A DNA stretch of 64,000 nt from Hydnum rufescens UP504 (taxonomy: Eukaryota; Basidiomycota; Agaricomycetes; Cantharellales; Hydnaceae): assembly GCA_014904985.1 (NCBI GenBank), contig MU128969.1, forward strand, positions 124,001-188,000, read 5' to 3'. This document shows positions 1 to 9,686 of the stretch, in pieces (the first letter of the stretch is position 1; the number at the start of each line of letters is the position of its first letter). The translations under genes and the position numbers were made by a program. Below the pieces are notes generated by a model. That model saw nothing but the letters and a program-made list of their open reading frames with translations, did not search any database and was not told where the DNA came from.

Positions 1-50
1 TCGAAGCCATGTCTCTGTCGGACATTGATTGGGTGTGTAGGTTTATCGTT
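1..50 (-). pseudogene. FAD monooxygenase copy 1, 3' portion cut by the window edge
   Basis: These bases match, on the minus strand, the part of the other monooxygenase copies that follows the conserved STYETER region (compare 30163-30190 and 62725-62765). The gene continues left beyond the window. On the right it is broken by the TIR/LTR insertion at 51-4618, and the rest of the copy resumes at about 4619. Confidence 0.6.
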
Positions 51-525
51 ATTGCAACTTGCAAAACCGCGGCGCCGGATGAAAAACACAAAATTTTGCA
101 TCAAAAAGTATTTGGGCGATTACTCCTCCAATTCCTGGCGGTTTGGCTTATTATCAAGTGAGACAGACTCGCCTCGATCGTCTGCAGGTGCTTGTACCCT
201 TTGCGTAATAAAATTCAAAGATTTGAGATTTGAGGTTTTCCCCAATTTTATTTCCTTCATAGCTCTTGAACTACTGTGAATTGAGGAAAATAAACTATAT
301 CCCCTGAGAGCTGCTATGTCCCTCTAGGTGTTCCAAAAAAATCAGGGCAATTGGAGCAAATTTCAGAATTTTGATGGTGTACCATTCGGCACGGAATTTA
401 GGACCATAGCATGGCCAGTGAAGCCATAAAACTTCCTGTACACTGAACCTATCACTCTTACATCACTCTGGATGTAATTCCTGGATGATCTTTGCCTGAC
501 AGCTCAGTGAGACATCCAAAGAGCC

Positions 526-981
526 TGTTACGAGTCGTACTTGTAACCTCACTTACATACAAATAACCAAGCCAATCGTGCCATCACGTGACCTTCACCC
601 TTACCGCCATTGTGCCTTCCTCTTTCAGCAATTCCTATTATATACACCCTTCCTTTATTCAACACCCCTTTATCCATAAAACCCTTTTGATCTCTAATAG
701 TATAAGTAGTTACTTGATGTACACTTGCTCTCTAGAAGATTGAGAATATATTGTCAACTGATTGAATTCCACTCTTGCAATCTCAGTTATCGCTCATGAC
801 TCTCATCTTAAAACCTTCACCCATTAAGTCTCAAGAAGCCGGTCTTCCTCATACGTACTCATCTCTCATGACTTATGTAATCCCCACTTTGTGACTCCCT
901 CGTCAATCGCCTTAAGGGCATTTCCTTGTATTCATGTCGATTACATCATTGTATCTTTCGCCTCGAGTACAACCCTTAACA
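526..981 (+). repeat. 5' LTR of the Ty3-type element
   Basis: 456 bp, TGTTA...TAACA. It differs from the 3' LTR at about 31 positions, nearly all at ancestral CpG sites. It contains a TATTATATACACC stretch (about 637-649) that could serve as a core promoter. Confidence 0.92.
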
Positions 982-1023
982 GTATTCTCAATCTAAATAA
1001 CTGACTTCCTTGAAAGACTCAAT

Positions 1024-2570
1024 ATGCCCTCCACTCAACGGAACCCACACCCACAACCAGTCGCCGACGACTATCGCGATGACACAGCCACCATTGAAAC
1101 CACCTCTGCCCTCTCCTCTCCAATCATCCTCGAGGCACCAATCACCCCCGGACAACGTATCCCACAATACAAACACCACCCAACTCAACACAAGGTCCAC
1201 ACATGGGAAACCCTCCCAGCACCACGTCAACTTCGAGCACTGAGACAATGCTCCTGTGCATGCTGCAACAAATGCAGGCAGACCTAGCATGCAGCATGCA
1301 GATACAAGCAGAAATGGCATGCACCAATGCCCAGATGAACACTCGCCTCAAAGAACTTGCAAATGAAAACCAAGAGCTGCGCAATGAAATCGTGCACCAC
1401 AACTCATGGTTGCCCATCCTCAATGCAAATACGTGACTGAGACAAATAGTCTCGCCCGCAGTGCACAACTCACAATTCGCACCTTGCACCCTCACTCGAA
1501 GCCCCCACTTCAAGCCCCAAACCTACCCCAAGGAAAACAATGAGTTTTCACCTCAAAACCTTGACGACACACCACAAGGCAATTCAGTCACGTATGCACC
1601 ACCTAGCAACATCGCGCAACCAACTCTGTGATGCGCGATGTTCGAGGATGCACACTCCACCCCCCCACACCTGGGCTCTGTATTCAGGGCCCCAACTCCA
1701 GGCGTGGACCATCGAGGAACCAAACTTGAACACCTCCCCACCACTCCGCGATACTGTGAAACAGCGACAATCGCCCAACCCTCTGCGCCCTCGGGACACG
1801 CACTTTGTGAACCCAAAATCAAAGAGCTGGAGATGTTCTTGGGGCACGACCCCTCTAAACTATACGGATTCCTTGCGCACTGCAAAATGGCATTCCGATC
1901 ACAACCATCGCGATTCACACTAGAGAGTGCACACATCATCTGGGCCGGATTGTATCTCATGGATACAGCAAGGCAATGGTTCCAATGCCTCATCATGGAG
2001 ATGGAGGAATCCCCCACACTCTCCAGCTGGATGCTCTTCGAGGAAGAGCTCCACATGTACTTTGGAGACCCAGATGAGGTCGCGACTCAAGAGTGAAAAC
2101 TACGTGCGCTCAAGATGAATGACAACCACAGCATCCTCCACTACATCAACCAGTTCAAGGAAGTAGCGAGCCTCACCAGGTGGAACGATGACGCACTCCA
2201 CTTGCAGTTCTACCAAGGCTTACCGAACCATCTACAAGATGACATCTCGTGAGATGGCAAGCCCATGAAACTCCAAGGCATGTACCAAGCTGTGCTAAGA
2301 TTTGATGGCCAGTATTGGGAACGCCAAGAGGAACTCAAAGCCACAAGGACCTCAGATCACAGCACACAACCCCACACTGTGAACCCCTCATCGTCGACAT
2401 CCCCTTCATCATCAACAAACCCCCCGCGCAACCCGAAAGTTCACAAGTCTAATGGCGCGCTCACCGAAGAGGAAAAGGAATGACGAAGACGCGAAAAGCT
2501 CTGCACATACTGTGGGAATAGTGACCATGCAGTAGATAGTTGCCCCAGTCATTGCAATGCACCGTGAACT
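1024..2570 (+). pseudogene. gag: Decayed gag of the Ty3-type element with coiled coil, capsid-like region and zinc knuckle
   Basis: A first ATG at 1024 opens a Pro/Thr-rich N-terminus. After a frame change near 1200, one frame (from 1203) runs on through a heptad-like segment (LQQMQADLACSM... KELANENQELRNEI), a capsid-like region with FLGHDPSKLYGFL and ARQWFQ (about 1830-2090), and a nucleocapsid knuckle CTYCGNSDHAVDSC (about 2505-2546). The frame is broken only by TGA codons (1434, 2094, 2250, 2481, 2565), mostly where Arg CGA or Trp TGG would fit. The product would package element RNA. As written it cannot be translated through. Confidence 0.75.
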
Positions 2571-3080
2571 GTGACAACACCTGCTGCGATGTCCACCAGT
2601 ACCAGCAGCACAACTGTGACAGCAACGTCACGAACCCCAGTAGCTCGCGCTACATTCACCTTCTCAGGAGGCCCCAGCACAACAGAGGAACCTCACATCA
2701 CTGAGATCTCATCATCATCCCCCCCCGATGGAACTGCTCATCTGAGAGCCACCATCTCTTCCCTCTCCCCATCATCATTCATCATGATGGTCTCAATCCC
2801 CCTCCTCTTGGACAGCCCCATCTCGGCACTCGTCGACTGCGGCGCCTCCGAAAACTTCATTGACATGTCACAAGTACAGAACTCATGCGCTGCGCCACAC
2901 TGTCGTCATTTGGCAACACCACACCCCTTGCGATTATTTGACGGATCAATCGCGAACAACCTCAAGTGTATAGTTACACTCCCAGTCACTTTTGCGAACT
3001 CGTTGCAACAAAATATTGAGTTCGTCGAATCGCAACTCCACTCCTTGACCCCTATCGTACTGGGACTCCCCTGGTTGTGA
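2571..3080 (+). pseudogene. Retroviral-type aspartic protease segment of the Ty3-type element
   Basis: This segment is in the same frame as gag. After a Ser/Thr-rich spacer comes SALVDCGASENFIDM, the fungal Ty3 form of the D-[ST]-G-A active-site motif with Cys in place of Ser/Thr. The downstream IVLGLPWL matches the protease end that normally continues R-x-x-N-P. Here a TGA replaces that Arg at 3078-3080. No polymerase domain follows. Confidence 0.75.
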
Positions 3081-3671
3081 CAAGTCAATCCACAACCCAA
3101 AGGCGCATCTTTCAACACACCCCTCGGCACCTCTGCCACAGCTGCATGCTGAGCAGCATCCTCAGCCTTGTGCTGCACCTCAGTGTCAAGATGATGTGCC
3201 CCCTCTAAAGCGCGCACCGCCGCCTCTTCCTGGGCACGACGAATGCCCACATCATTCTCGATCCGCTTGACATGCAGACGCCAAGCCGCAAGGGCCAAAC
3301 CCATCTCAGGCATGAGAGGCGACACCTCAGGCATCTGACCTTGCAGATCCACCTGCTGCTTTACAAAAAATCAACGCAACTCACAGAAAACAGAAAAAGT
3401 TTTCATCACTTACCTCCCACTTCACCAACTCGACCTTCGCGGTCACAACCGCCTCCTTGGTCTGGAGGATTTCCATTGCTGCCTTCGTCTTGATCAAAGA
3501 GAGAATAGCTTCATTGGCCATATCAATGATGATGGTATGGAATCAGAAGCAAACACAACAAACCCGCCCTTTATAGTAACCACCATGGCAACTGCTGAAA
3601 CCACCAAAAAACACCCACCTTGTAAAACTCGAGTTACATGCTCCAAGGGCTTTGCACTCAAAGGGGGGTAC
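3081..3671. other. Internal 3' region of the Ty3-type element, no pol; antisense open frame
   Basis: Between the protease and the polypurine tract no RT, RNase H or integrase motif is visible on either strand. A minus-strand frame (2906-3352) is Ala/Glu-rich and probably helical (ALAAWRLHVKRIENDV, RRAQEEAAVRALEGA). I do not recognise it. It may be chance antisense to a Leu/Arg-rich sequence, or an antisense ORF of this element family. Confidence 0.4.
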
Positions 3672-4127
3672 TGTTATGAGTTGTACTTGTAACCTCGCTT
3701 ACGTACGAATAACCAAGCCAATCGCGCCATCACGTGACCTTCACCCTTACCGCCATTGTGCCTTCCTCTTTCAGCAATTCCTATTATATACACCCTTCCT
3801 TTATTCAACACCCCTTTGTCCATAAAACCCTTTTGATCTCTAATAGTATAAGTAGTTACTTGATGTACACTCACTCTCTAGAAGATCGAGAATATATTGT
3901 CAACTGATTGAATTCCACTCTCACGATCTCAGTTATTGCTCACGACTCTCATCTTAAAACCTTTGCCTATTAAGTCTCAAGAAGCCGGTCTTCCTCGTAT
4001 GTACTCGTCTCTCATGACTTATGTAATCCCCACTTTGCAACTCCCTCATCAATCGCCTTAAGGGCATTTCCTTGTATTCATGTCAATTATGTCATCATAT
4101 CTTTCGCCTTGAGTACAACCCTTAACA
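3672..4127 (+). repeat. 3' LTR of the Ty3-type element
   Basis: 456 bp, TGTTA...TAACA, the same length as the 5' LTR and followed by the GAGCC target duplication at 4128-4132. Confidence 0.92.
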
Positions 4128-4618
4128 GAGCCCATACCCACAGAAGGGAAAAATTAATGGCTATCTCAAAGCCAACCAATGCATGTTTCTGCCTAGCCAC
4201 CAAGCATATATGCATCCTCCAGTTCATGGACTTCATTGTCCATCACAGCATCAACACTAGAAGCCCAAACAAGGCAGATGCTTTGGCTATTTGTGTTGTA
4301 TCCCTCGGAAACCTACAGCCTCAAATTTTCTCCAACAGTCTTGATTTTTTTTCAGGCATCTAGAGTGGCATGGCAGCTCTTAGGGGATATAGTTTATTTT
4401 CCTCAATTCACAGTAGTTCAAGAGCTATGAAGGAAATAAAATTGGGGAAAACCTCAAACCTCAAATCTTTGAATGTTATTACGCAAAGGGCACAAGCACT
4501 TGCGGACGATCAAGGCGAGTCCGTCTCACTTGATAGCAAGCCAAACCGGCAGGAATTGGAGGAGTAATGGAAAATTTTGTGTTTTTCATCCGGCGCCTTC
4601 GGTTTTGCAAGTTGAATA

Positions 4619-6566
4619 ACTTGTGGAAGCAAGCGCTCCGTTTCATACGTCGATAGGAGCGAGTGGGGAGACAATTTTTTAACGGTGAGGGAAAGCATCC
4701 ACGCTAAAATTGGCGTGCGATCGCACACCGCCCTATCATAGGGGGAAATACAACTCACCGAATCTTGGACGGATGAATTTAGGCCCAGTTGAAGGTAGCG
4801 AGTCAATTCGGATATCACCTGACCTGTTTCATTTCTCCTTACACATCCCGGCATTTACTCCCCGTCATCTTCATATATTTACCGTAGATTCATTATGTAT
4901 GTTTTTTGCTGAATTATACCCCATCCACTGACACTGAGTGTAAATCCAACACTAATGTGTGTGGAGGCGGAGTGAGATGGTGTGGCACACACTTGGATTA
5001 TACTACAGTAATATGCACCTCTAGCAATGAACCCACGACTGACATTAAACTTGTCAGCGCATCGAATGTTTGTCTAGAATCGACCGTAACGTCAACAACA
5101 GCACCTAACTCCTAGTAGGGGGGGATGCACCTGAAGTACGACACCCAATTACGTTTGGTAAATACCACAGAATCATCCTTCATGATCTTACTCAGATACG
5201 CCTTGAAAGCATCAAAACCCCCATCGACGACCTTTTGTATTTCCTCCGGAGTTCCGTTACTCACCACTGAGAAGTGAGGTGCTGGACCAAAGGCAGACCC
5301 AGCACTCTGAACGATACAATGAGAGCCAATGCCATCAGTCACGAGCATTCGAAATTATCGTGCAACATACAGTCCAGTGGCGGTACTTCCATACGCGGCC
5401 GAATACTTTTGTGAGGAAAAGAGAGCATTAAAAAGTATGGATCGACAGTGCATGTAAGAGCAGAAACCTCACGTCACGATCAAGGCCTTCCATCTCTACA
5501 TCAGCAACAAGGAAAGCTTGTTTCTCCAGCGTTTCTCCCCAGAAGTCGATGTCAAGGTGTTTTCGAGTAATCCCTTTGTTTGAGCGACACATTAATTGAA
5601 GATATCTCCTCTGCGGAGGTACCGAGTGTCGGAGGCACTAACGGAGGATCGGAGGCGCCGACGGTCAGAGGCACCAGCTGACTTGGAGCCGACAATGTGG
5701 CGCCCTATCGGCACGTCCAGTTATCCCCGCATTGTCCTCCTCGGCGATCTATCCCCCACAAACACCTATATTTACTGTGTAAATACCAAGCTGATGCATA
5801 CCTGCCGACCCCGTCTTTGTACAAAAAATAACCTCGCACTCCGTCGGCGCCGATCACCCAGTCAGTCCACTTCCAAGGGGAAGAGCCACTTTTGTCACGT
5901 TTCAGGAGATTTGCGGTCACCTTGTGAGCATCTGAGTTCCGTCCCTAGTTCGACTGTAACCCCGAGCCGACTAAGATGAGAACGTAAGATTGCCTCCGCA
6001 GTGGATTGACCGAGTATCCGGCCATTGGGCTGCGGGGACGAGGACACAGGAAGAAACAAATAGACATATCGAGCCATAAAAGAAATGGTACGCACGTAGG
6101 GAACTGCTGAAGTCACGACTTCCTTCTGAACAAAGTGCCACGTCCTAATGACAGTTTTTCCGTCATACGCTCTCATTTGAGGGCGTTCGGTAGAATTATC
6201 GAATATGTCAGTGACCAGGCCTAGAATATTCAATGCCTCGAGAGTCCTGGGCTGCAGTAGAGCATCGGTTAGGGGGTGAAAGATCATGGGGTCAGGGATG
6301 TCTCTCGCACTTACTTGGATTCCATTACCACGGATACCGATCCGATAATCCAAAGCCTTTTCTATGAGACAGACAGCGATCCCACTGTTGCGCAGAACAA
6401 GGGCAGCGGCGAGACCACCTGCATCATCCGCATCAGTGAGATTAGCGTAAACTCGGTACTGGGGGGGGGGGACGTGCGTGGCCCAGCTCCAACCTATATG
6501 GGAATCAGAGTTACACGTTGGGTTTTTTCCAGTCGGACGACCTACAATGAGCACTTGGGGTGATGA
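4619..6566 (-). pseudogene. FAD-dependent monooxygenase copy 1 (phenol hydroxylase-like), N-terminal two thirds
   Basis: Read leftward from about 6566, the pieces are QVLIVG (Rossmann start), LAAALVLRNSGIAVCLIEKALDYRIGIRGNGIQ split over reading frames, TERPQMRAYDGKTVIRTW, SSSPQPNGRILGQ, AEAILRSHLSRLGVTVELGTEL, GPAPHFSVVSNGTPEEIQKVV (about 5220-5280) and SLLSTYETER (about 4650). This order is that of FAD_binding_3 aromatic-ring hydroxylases, flavoproteins that hydroxylate phenolic substrates with NAD(P)H and O2. The usual start codon reads ATA here, stops and shifts occur throughout, and the foldback element interrupts the gene after STYETER. Its 5' end faces the helical-domain/TPR gene position of the same unit. 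Confidence 0.75.
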
Positions 6567-6959
6567 TATGTGTGGATGAAGATGTTGAAGGACACGTACG
6601 CTACGATATTCCACCTCATGGCGAAGAATAACGCTGTGCGGTGTCGAGGGGTTGGTGTCGGGCCGGCGCCCTGCAACAATTATGTAAAGGTCCTAGAGTG
6701 CCGCTAGGTCTGACAGGTCCGCGTAAGCTTATCCCAGAGTTCAGCCACATTTCAAGGGCCTCTGTACACTTATTCACAAGATTGGCCATCGAATGCTGAG
6801 CTGGACGATCGGCCTTGGATCCAGAAATGACATTTGGATATGCATGACCGCGAGAGAGGACAAGACCTGGCCTAAGTATGCAAGGAACAGCAATACAGTT
6901 AGAGCCGCATGCGTCATTCTTGTATAAGATTCCTAGGTCCCGACAGTTATGTTTACATA

Positions 6960-7530
6960 AAAGAGGTGATTTCGCTCTCGTGCTTCACGCAGGAAGCTCA
7001 GGCTGAAAGGGGCGAAATCCAGGCCGGATGAGCTACACCAGTAGCAGAAGACTGAGCCCGAGAGCTCGAACGCGAGTTCTCGACCTCTCCATAGATCAAT
7101 CGAAATCTGGTCGCCGTGAGGAAGCACTGAAGGTAAATAACGAACATTTACCGCATCCTGGAAGCAGATCGACCCGAAATATTATGCTTAGGTCGCATTC
7201 ACTCTCGTGTCAACTTCGCCACCATGAGGAGGCGACCAAGACAAATGCAGAGGGCATGAATATTTACAGTAATGTCCGCTGATTGAGCGACCAGGGAGAA
7301 GAGTACTCCATAGGCGTGATGATTCTTGGAAATAGTTGAGAGAGTGACGAGGTCAGAGACGGACCAGATACTCTACGCAGATTGGAGAGTAACGAGAGAT
7401 GGAATCGTATGCATGATGCATCTAGGAGACCTCTTTTAAACCAGGCGATAATGTCGAAGTCAAGGATTCCAGCCTCAAGTGTGCAAGACCAATCTAACAG
7501 CGGCACGGAGATACGAAGGCATCCTGCAAC
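6960..7530 (+). pseudogene. Older TPR-repeat remnant, copy 1
   Basis: Fragments such as SKSGRREEALKVN, a decayed counterpart of ILEADRPEALCLARVHSF, and HHEEATKTNAEGMNIY occupy different frames. They line up with the remnants at 31850-32460 and 38550-39160. The repeat consensus differs from that of the five main TPR genes, so this is a separate and older TPR gene of the unit, now non-functional. A Ser/Arg-rich tail (NERWNRMHDASRRP, SSVQDQSNSGT) follows. Confidence 0.55.
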
Positions 7531-7757
7531 TGTCGCCGCGCTCGTTGCTGCCACCACGTTGTCTCCCTTCGACTCCAAGGCTGACGCTCGTGAGGCGGAC
7601 TCTGGAAAAAACAGGCTAGTGAAGTCATCTGCATGACCTCCGAAACAGTCAGCCTGCATCCATGGCAGGTCTTTGCTGGTGCGGGTGCCAAGCAATTTAG
7701 AACCCGGCATCCGGCCCGATTGTGCGGGAGGGCGCGCACGGGATGGGTGGGTGGGAC

Positions 7758-7994
7758 TGTTGAGACGTGAACCACAGCCACGCTTCCAATCCGGTACATG
7801 CCGAACGAGGCCGCGGGGCTTCCCTCAGCTGTCTTCCCTAATTCGGGTGACACTAAGGTAAGCCCCCCGTCCGTCACTACCTACATAGCACCTCGTTACT
7901 TATAACTCACCTAATGTATAGTCCGTACCTCATTAGGTAATATACACACAGCTGTCTTCCCTAATTCGGGTGACACTGAGTCCGTACCTCATTA
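7758..7994 (+). repeat. 5' LTR of the copia element, with internal duplications
   Basis: 237 bp starting TGTTGAGACG and ending CATTA. Inside, a 28 bp segment (7827-7854) recurs at 7950-7977, and the 17 bp GTCCGTACCTCATTAGG at 7921-7937 recurs at 7980-7996. Confidence 0.9.
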
Positions 7995-8006
7995 GGTTAT
8001 GGGCCC
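7995..8006 (+). promoter_or_regulatory. Putative primer-binding site, half-tRNA initiator-Met type
   Basis: GGTTATGGGCCC directly follows the 5' LTR. Apart from one base it is the complement of the initiator-tRNA-Met anticodon stem-loop (GGGCUCAUAACC). Copia of Drosophila and Ty5 prime reverse transcription from an internal fragment of that tRNA. The placement is seen in the sequence; the primer identity is inferred. Confidence 0.55.
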
Positions 8007-8039
8007 ATAAAGGCAGGCAACCCAGTACTACCCGAAATT

Positions 8040-9683
8040 ATGACAACAACAGAACCCAGTGACAGCAAGACTCGCATCCCACACCTCACGAGCTCGAATT
8101 TCCCAATATGGAAGGTCCGAATTAGTGCAAAAATTCGAACCATTGGGGCATCCGACATCCTATCCGGCATTGAAACATGCCCTCACCCCTCCAGCCCATA
8201 CATCTCGAGCACCACTGTCTCTGAAGAAGCCCATGATCGTGCAGCAGCCAAGAGGCAAACTGCCATTGTATCATGGACAAAACGAGATGCTGACGCATTC
8301 AATATCATCGTGGAAAATGTAGATGATAACATGATCACACAGTTTGGTGACAAAGGTACATCTGCCGAAATATGGAAAATTGTCCTATCTGTGAACCATG
8401 ACACCCACTCGGGAATCACGGCCTTCTACATCAAAATCGGGATCATCGAATGCCGGTACATTGATGGTACACCGATAGCCGACCACATTGGTTGGATACG
8501 CACAGAGAACCAGCGACTCCAGGGAATGAAGAAGAACCTGGATGACGAATTCCTAGCCCTTCTCCTCCTCCACTCCCTACCCAAAACCGAGGCTTGGACA
8601 AGATTCATCTCAAACACAGTTGAATCAACTTCCGACACCAATCCCCTCACTGTTGCACATGTCGAATCTCGCCTACTCTGTGCAGAATCACTATTGCAAG
8701 ATGATCCAGCCCATGGACAGTCCGCCCTTGCAGTCGCCGCACGACAAGGCCTAGCCCCTCCTGCCAAAACCAAAACCCCTCGCCCACTCTGCACCAACTG
8801 CAAAAAGGGGCCACACAAGGCAGAGGATTGTCGAGGCGAAGGTGGTGGGAAATTTGGGGTCCCATTCGAAAATCAGCCCAAACCGACAACGCCAACTGCA
8901 GCATATGCCCGTCCGCACACTTACAGCAGGTCACCACATGCATTCCTCACCTCGAATCTGGCCACATACACAGCCCTTGATGACATCCTAATTGACTCAG
9001 GGTGCTCATGCCACATCTCCCCCCGACGCGACTGGTTTGATGAAACCACATTCCGCCAATTAGATAATCCAATCAGCATCGACCTGGGTGATGCGTCCTC
9101 CATATCAGCCACCGGAGTTGGAACAATCCACCTAAAGCTTGATGTCAATGGGGGCACAATGTACGGATATATAGCCAATGTCCTATATGCTGAGCGCATG
9201 GCCACCACTCTCCTCTCAGTGGCAGACCTCACCAAGCGGAATCACACCCTCGTATTTGATGGTAATCATTGCAACATAAAGTCAAAGAACTCTGGCACAA
9301 TTGTTGGTGTGGCCTCCCGACAGGGGCCAAGCGATCTCTATCGACTCCTTGCCCATGTCACACACCACCACGTAACTGCCAACACTGCCACATCTCACTC
9401 GATCAATATAAACACTCTACACCGACGACTAGGCCACCTTGGATTCGACAACGTCCGACGACTAGTCAACCAGGGCATGGTAGATGATGTAAATAAACTC
9501 ACCGGAAGTCAGGAATTTTGCGAACCCTGTGCCCTTGGAAAGGCACACCAACTCCCATTCCCCAACAACAAAACAAATGCAAGCGGCATCCTCGACCTCA
9601 TCCACTCCGATGTCTGTGGTCCCCTCCCACCATCAATTAGTGGCAAGCGTTACTTCGTCACATTCACAGACGACCATTCCTGA
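8040..9683 (+). pseudogene. Copia Gag, aspartic protease and start of integrase, ended by a premature stop
   Basis: 547 codons. An N-terminal Gag domain (LTSSNFPIWKVRISAKI, a UBN2/Ty1-type start) is followed by a CCHC zinc knuckle CTNCKKGPHKAEDC (about 8788-8830), then the protease active site LIDSGCSCHIS (about 8987-9020), the GAG-pre-integrase signature LHRRLGHLGFDNVRRL with a CEPCALGK zinc site (about 9419-9545), and the first integrase catalytic Asp in HSDVCGPL. The frame stops with TGA TGA at 9681-9686 right after FTDDHS, where copia elements normally continue S-R-aromatic. The downstream domains stay open in the same frame. Without readthrough only Gag-PR would be made from this copy. 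Confidence 0.9.
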
Positions 9684-9686
9684 TGA

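Larger units (their letters stand above)
526..4127 (+). mobile_element. Ty3-type LTR retrotransposon, Gag-protease only, non-autonomous
   Basis: Two 456 bp direct repeats (526-981 and 3672-4127) begin TGTTA and end TAACA. They are flanked by the target duplication GAGCC (521-525 and 4128-4132). A purine-rich tract (AAAGGGGGGTA) lies immediately before the right LTR. The internal 2.7 kb holds a decayed gag, a CCHC knuckle and an aspartic-protease segment in one frame, but no reverse transcriptase, RNase H or integrase. It is therefore a deletion derivative or a non-autonomous lineage that depends on a helper. Typical complete Ty3 elements are 5-7 kb. It inserted into the foldback element around it. 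Confidence 0.9.
51..4618. mobile_element. Foldback TIR element (~960 bp before insertion) split by an LTR retrotransposon
   Basis: The stretch 51 to about 335 is repeated in inverted orientation at about 4365-4618, giving arms near 250-290 bp. The outer ends read ATTGCAACTTGCAAAACC on the left and, as reverse complement, ATTCAACTTGCAAAACC on the right. Without the 3.6 kb LTR element and its duplicated 5 bp, the element would be about 960 bp. It has no recognisable transposase, so it is a non-autonomous foldback or MITE-like element. The flanks on both sides belong to one monooxygenase copy, so it inserted into that gene. Both ends adjoin TA or TTA, so a TA target is possible but the palindromic end leaves it unresolved. 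Confidence 0.75.

Noticed and set aside
2906..3352. 148-codon minus-strand frame in the Ty3-type element as a real gene
   Set aside because: It overlaps the sense protease frame, has no recognisable family and no supporting context; kept only as an oddity.
9681..9686. Tandem TGA TGA in copia as programmed stop-codon readthrough between Gag and Pol
   Set aside because: It falls inside the integrase core (after TDDHS), not at a Gag-Pol boundary, and fits transition decay as seen in the LTRs.
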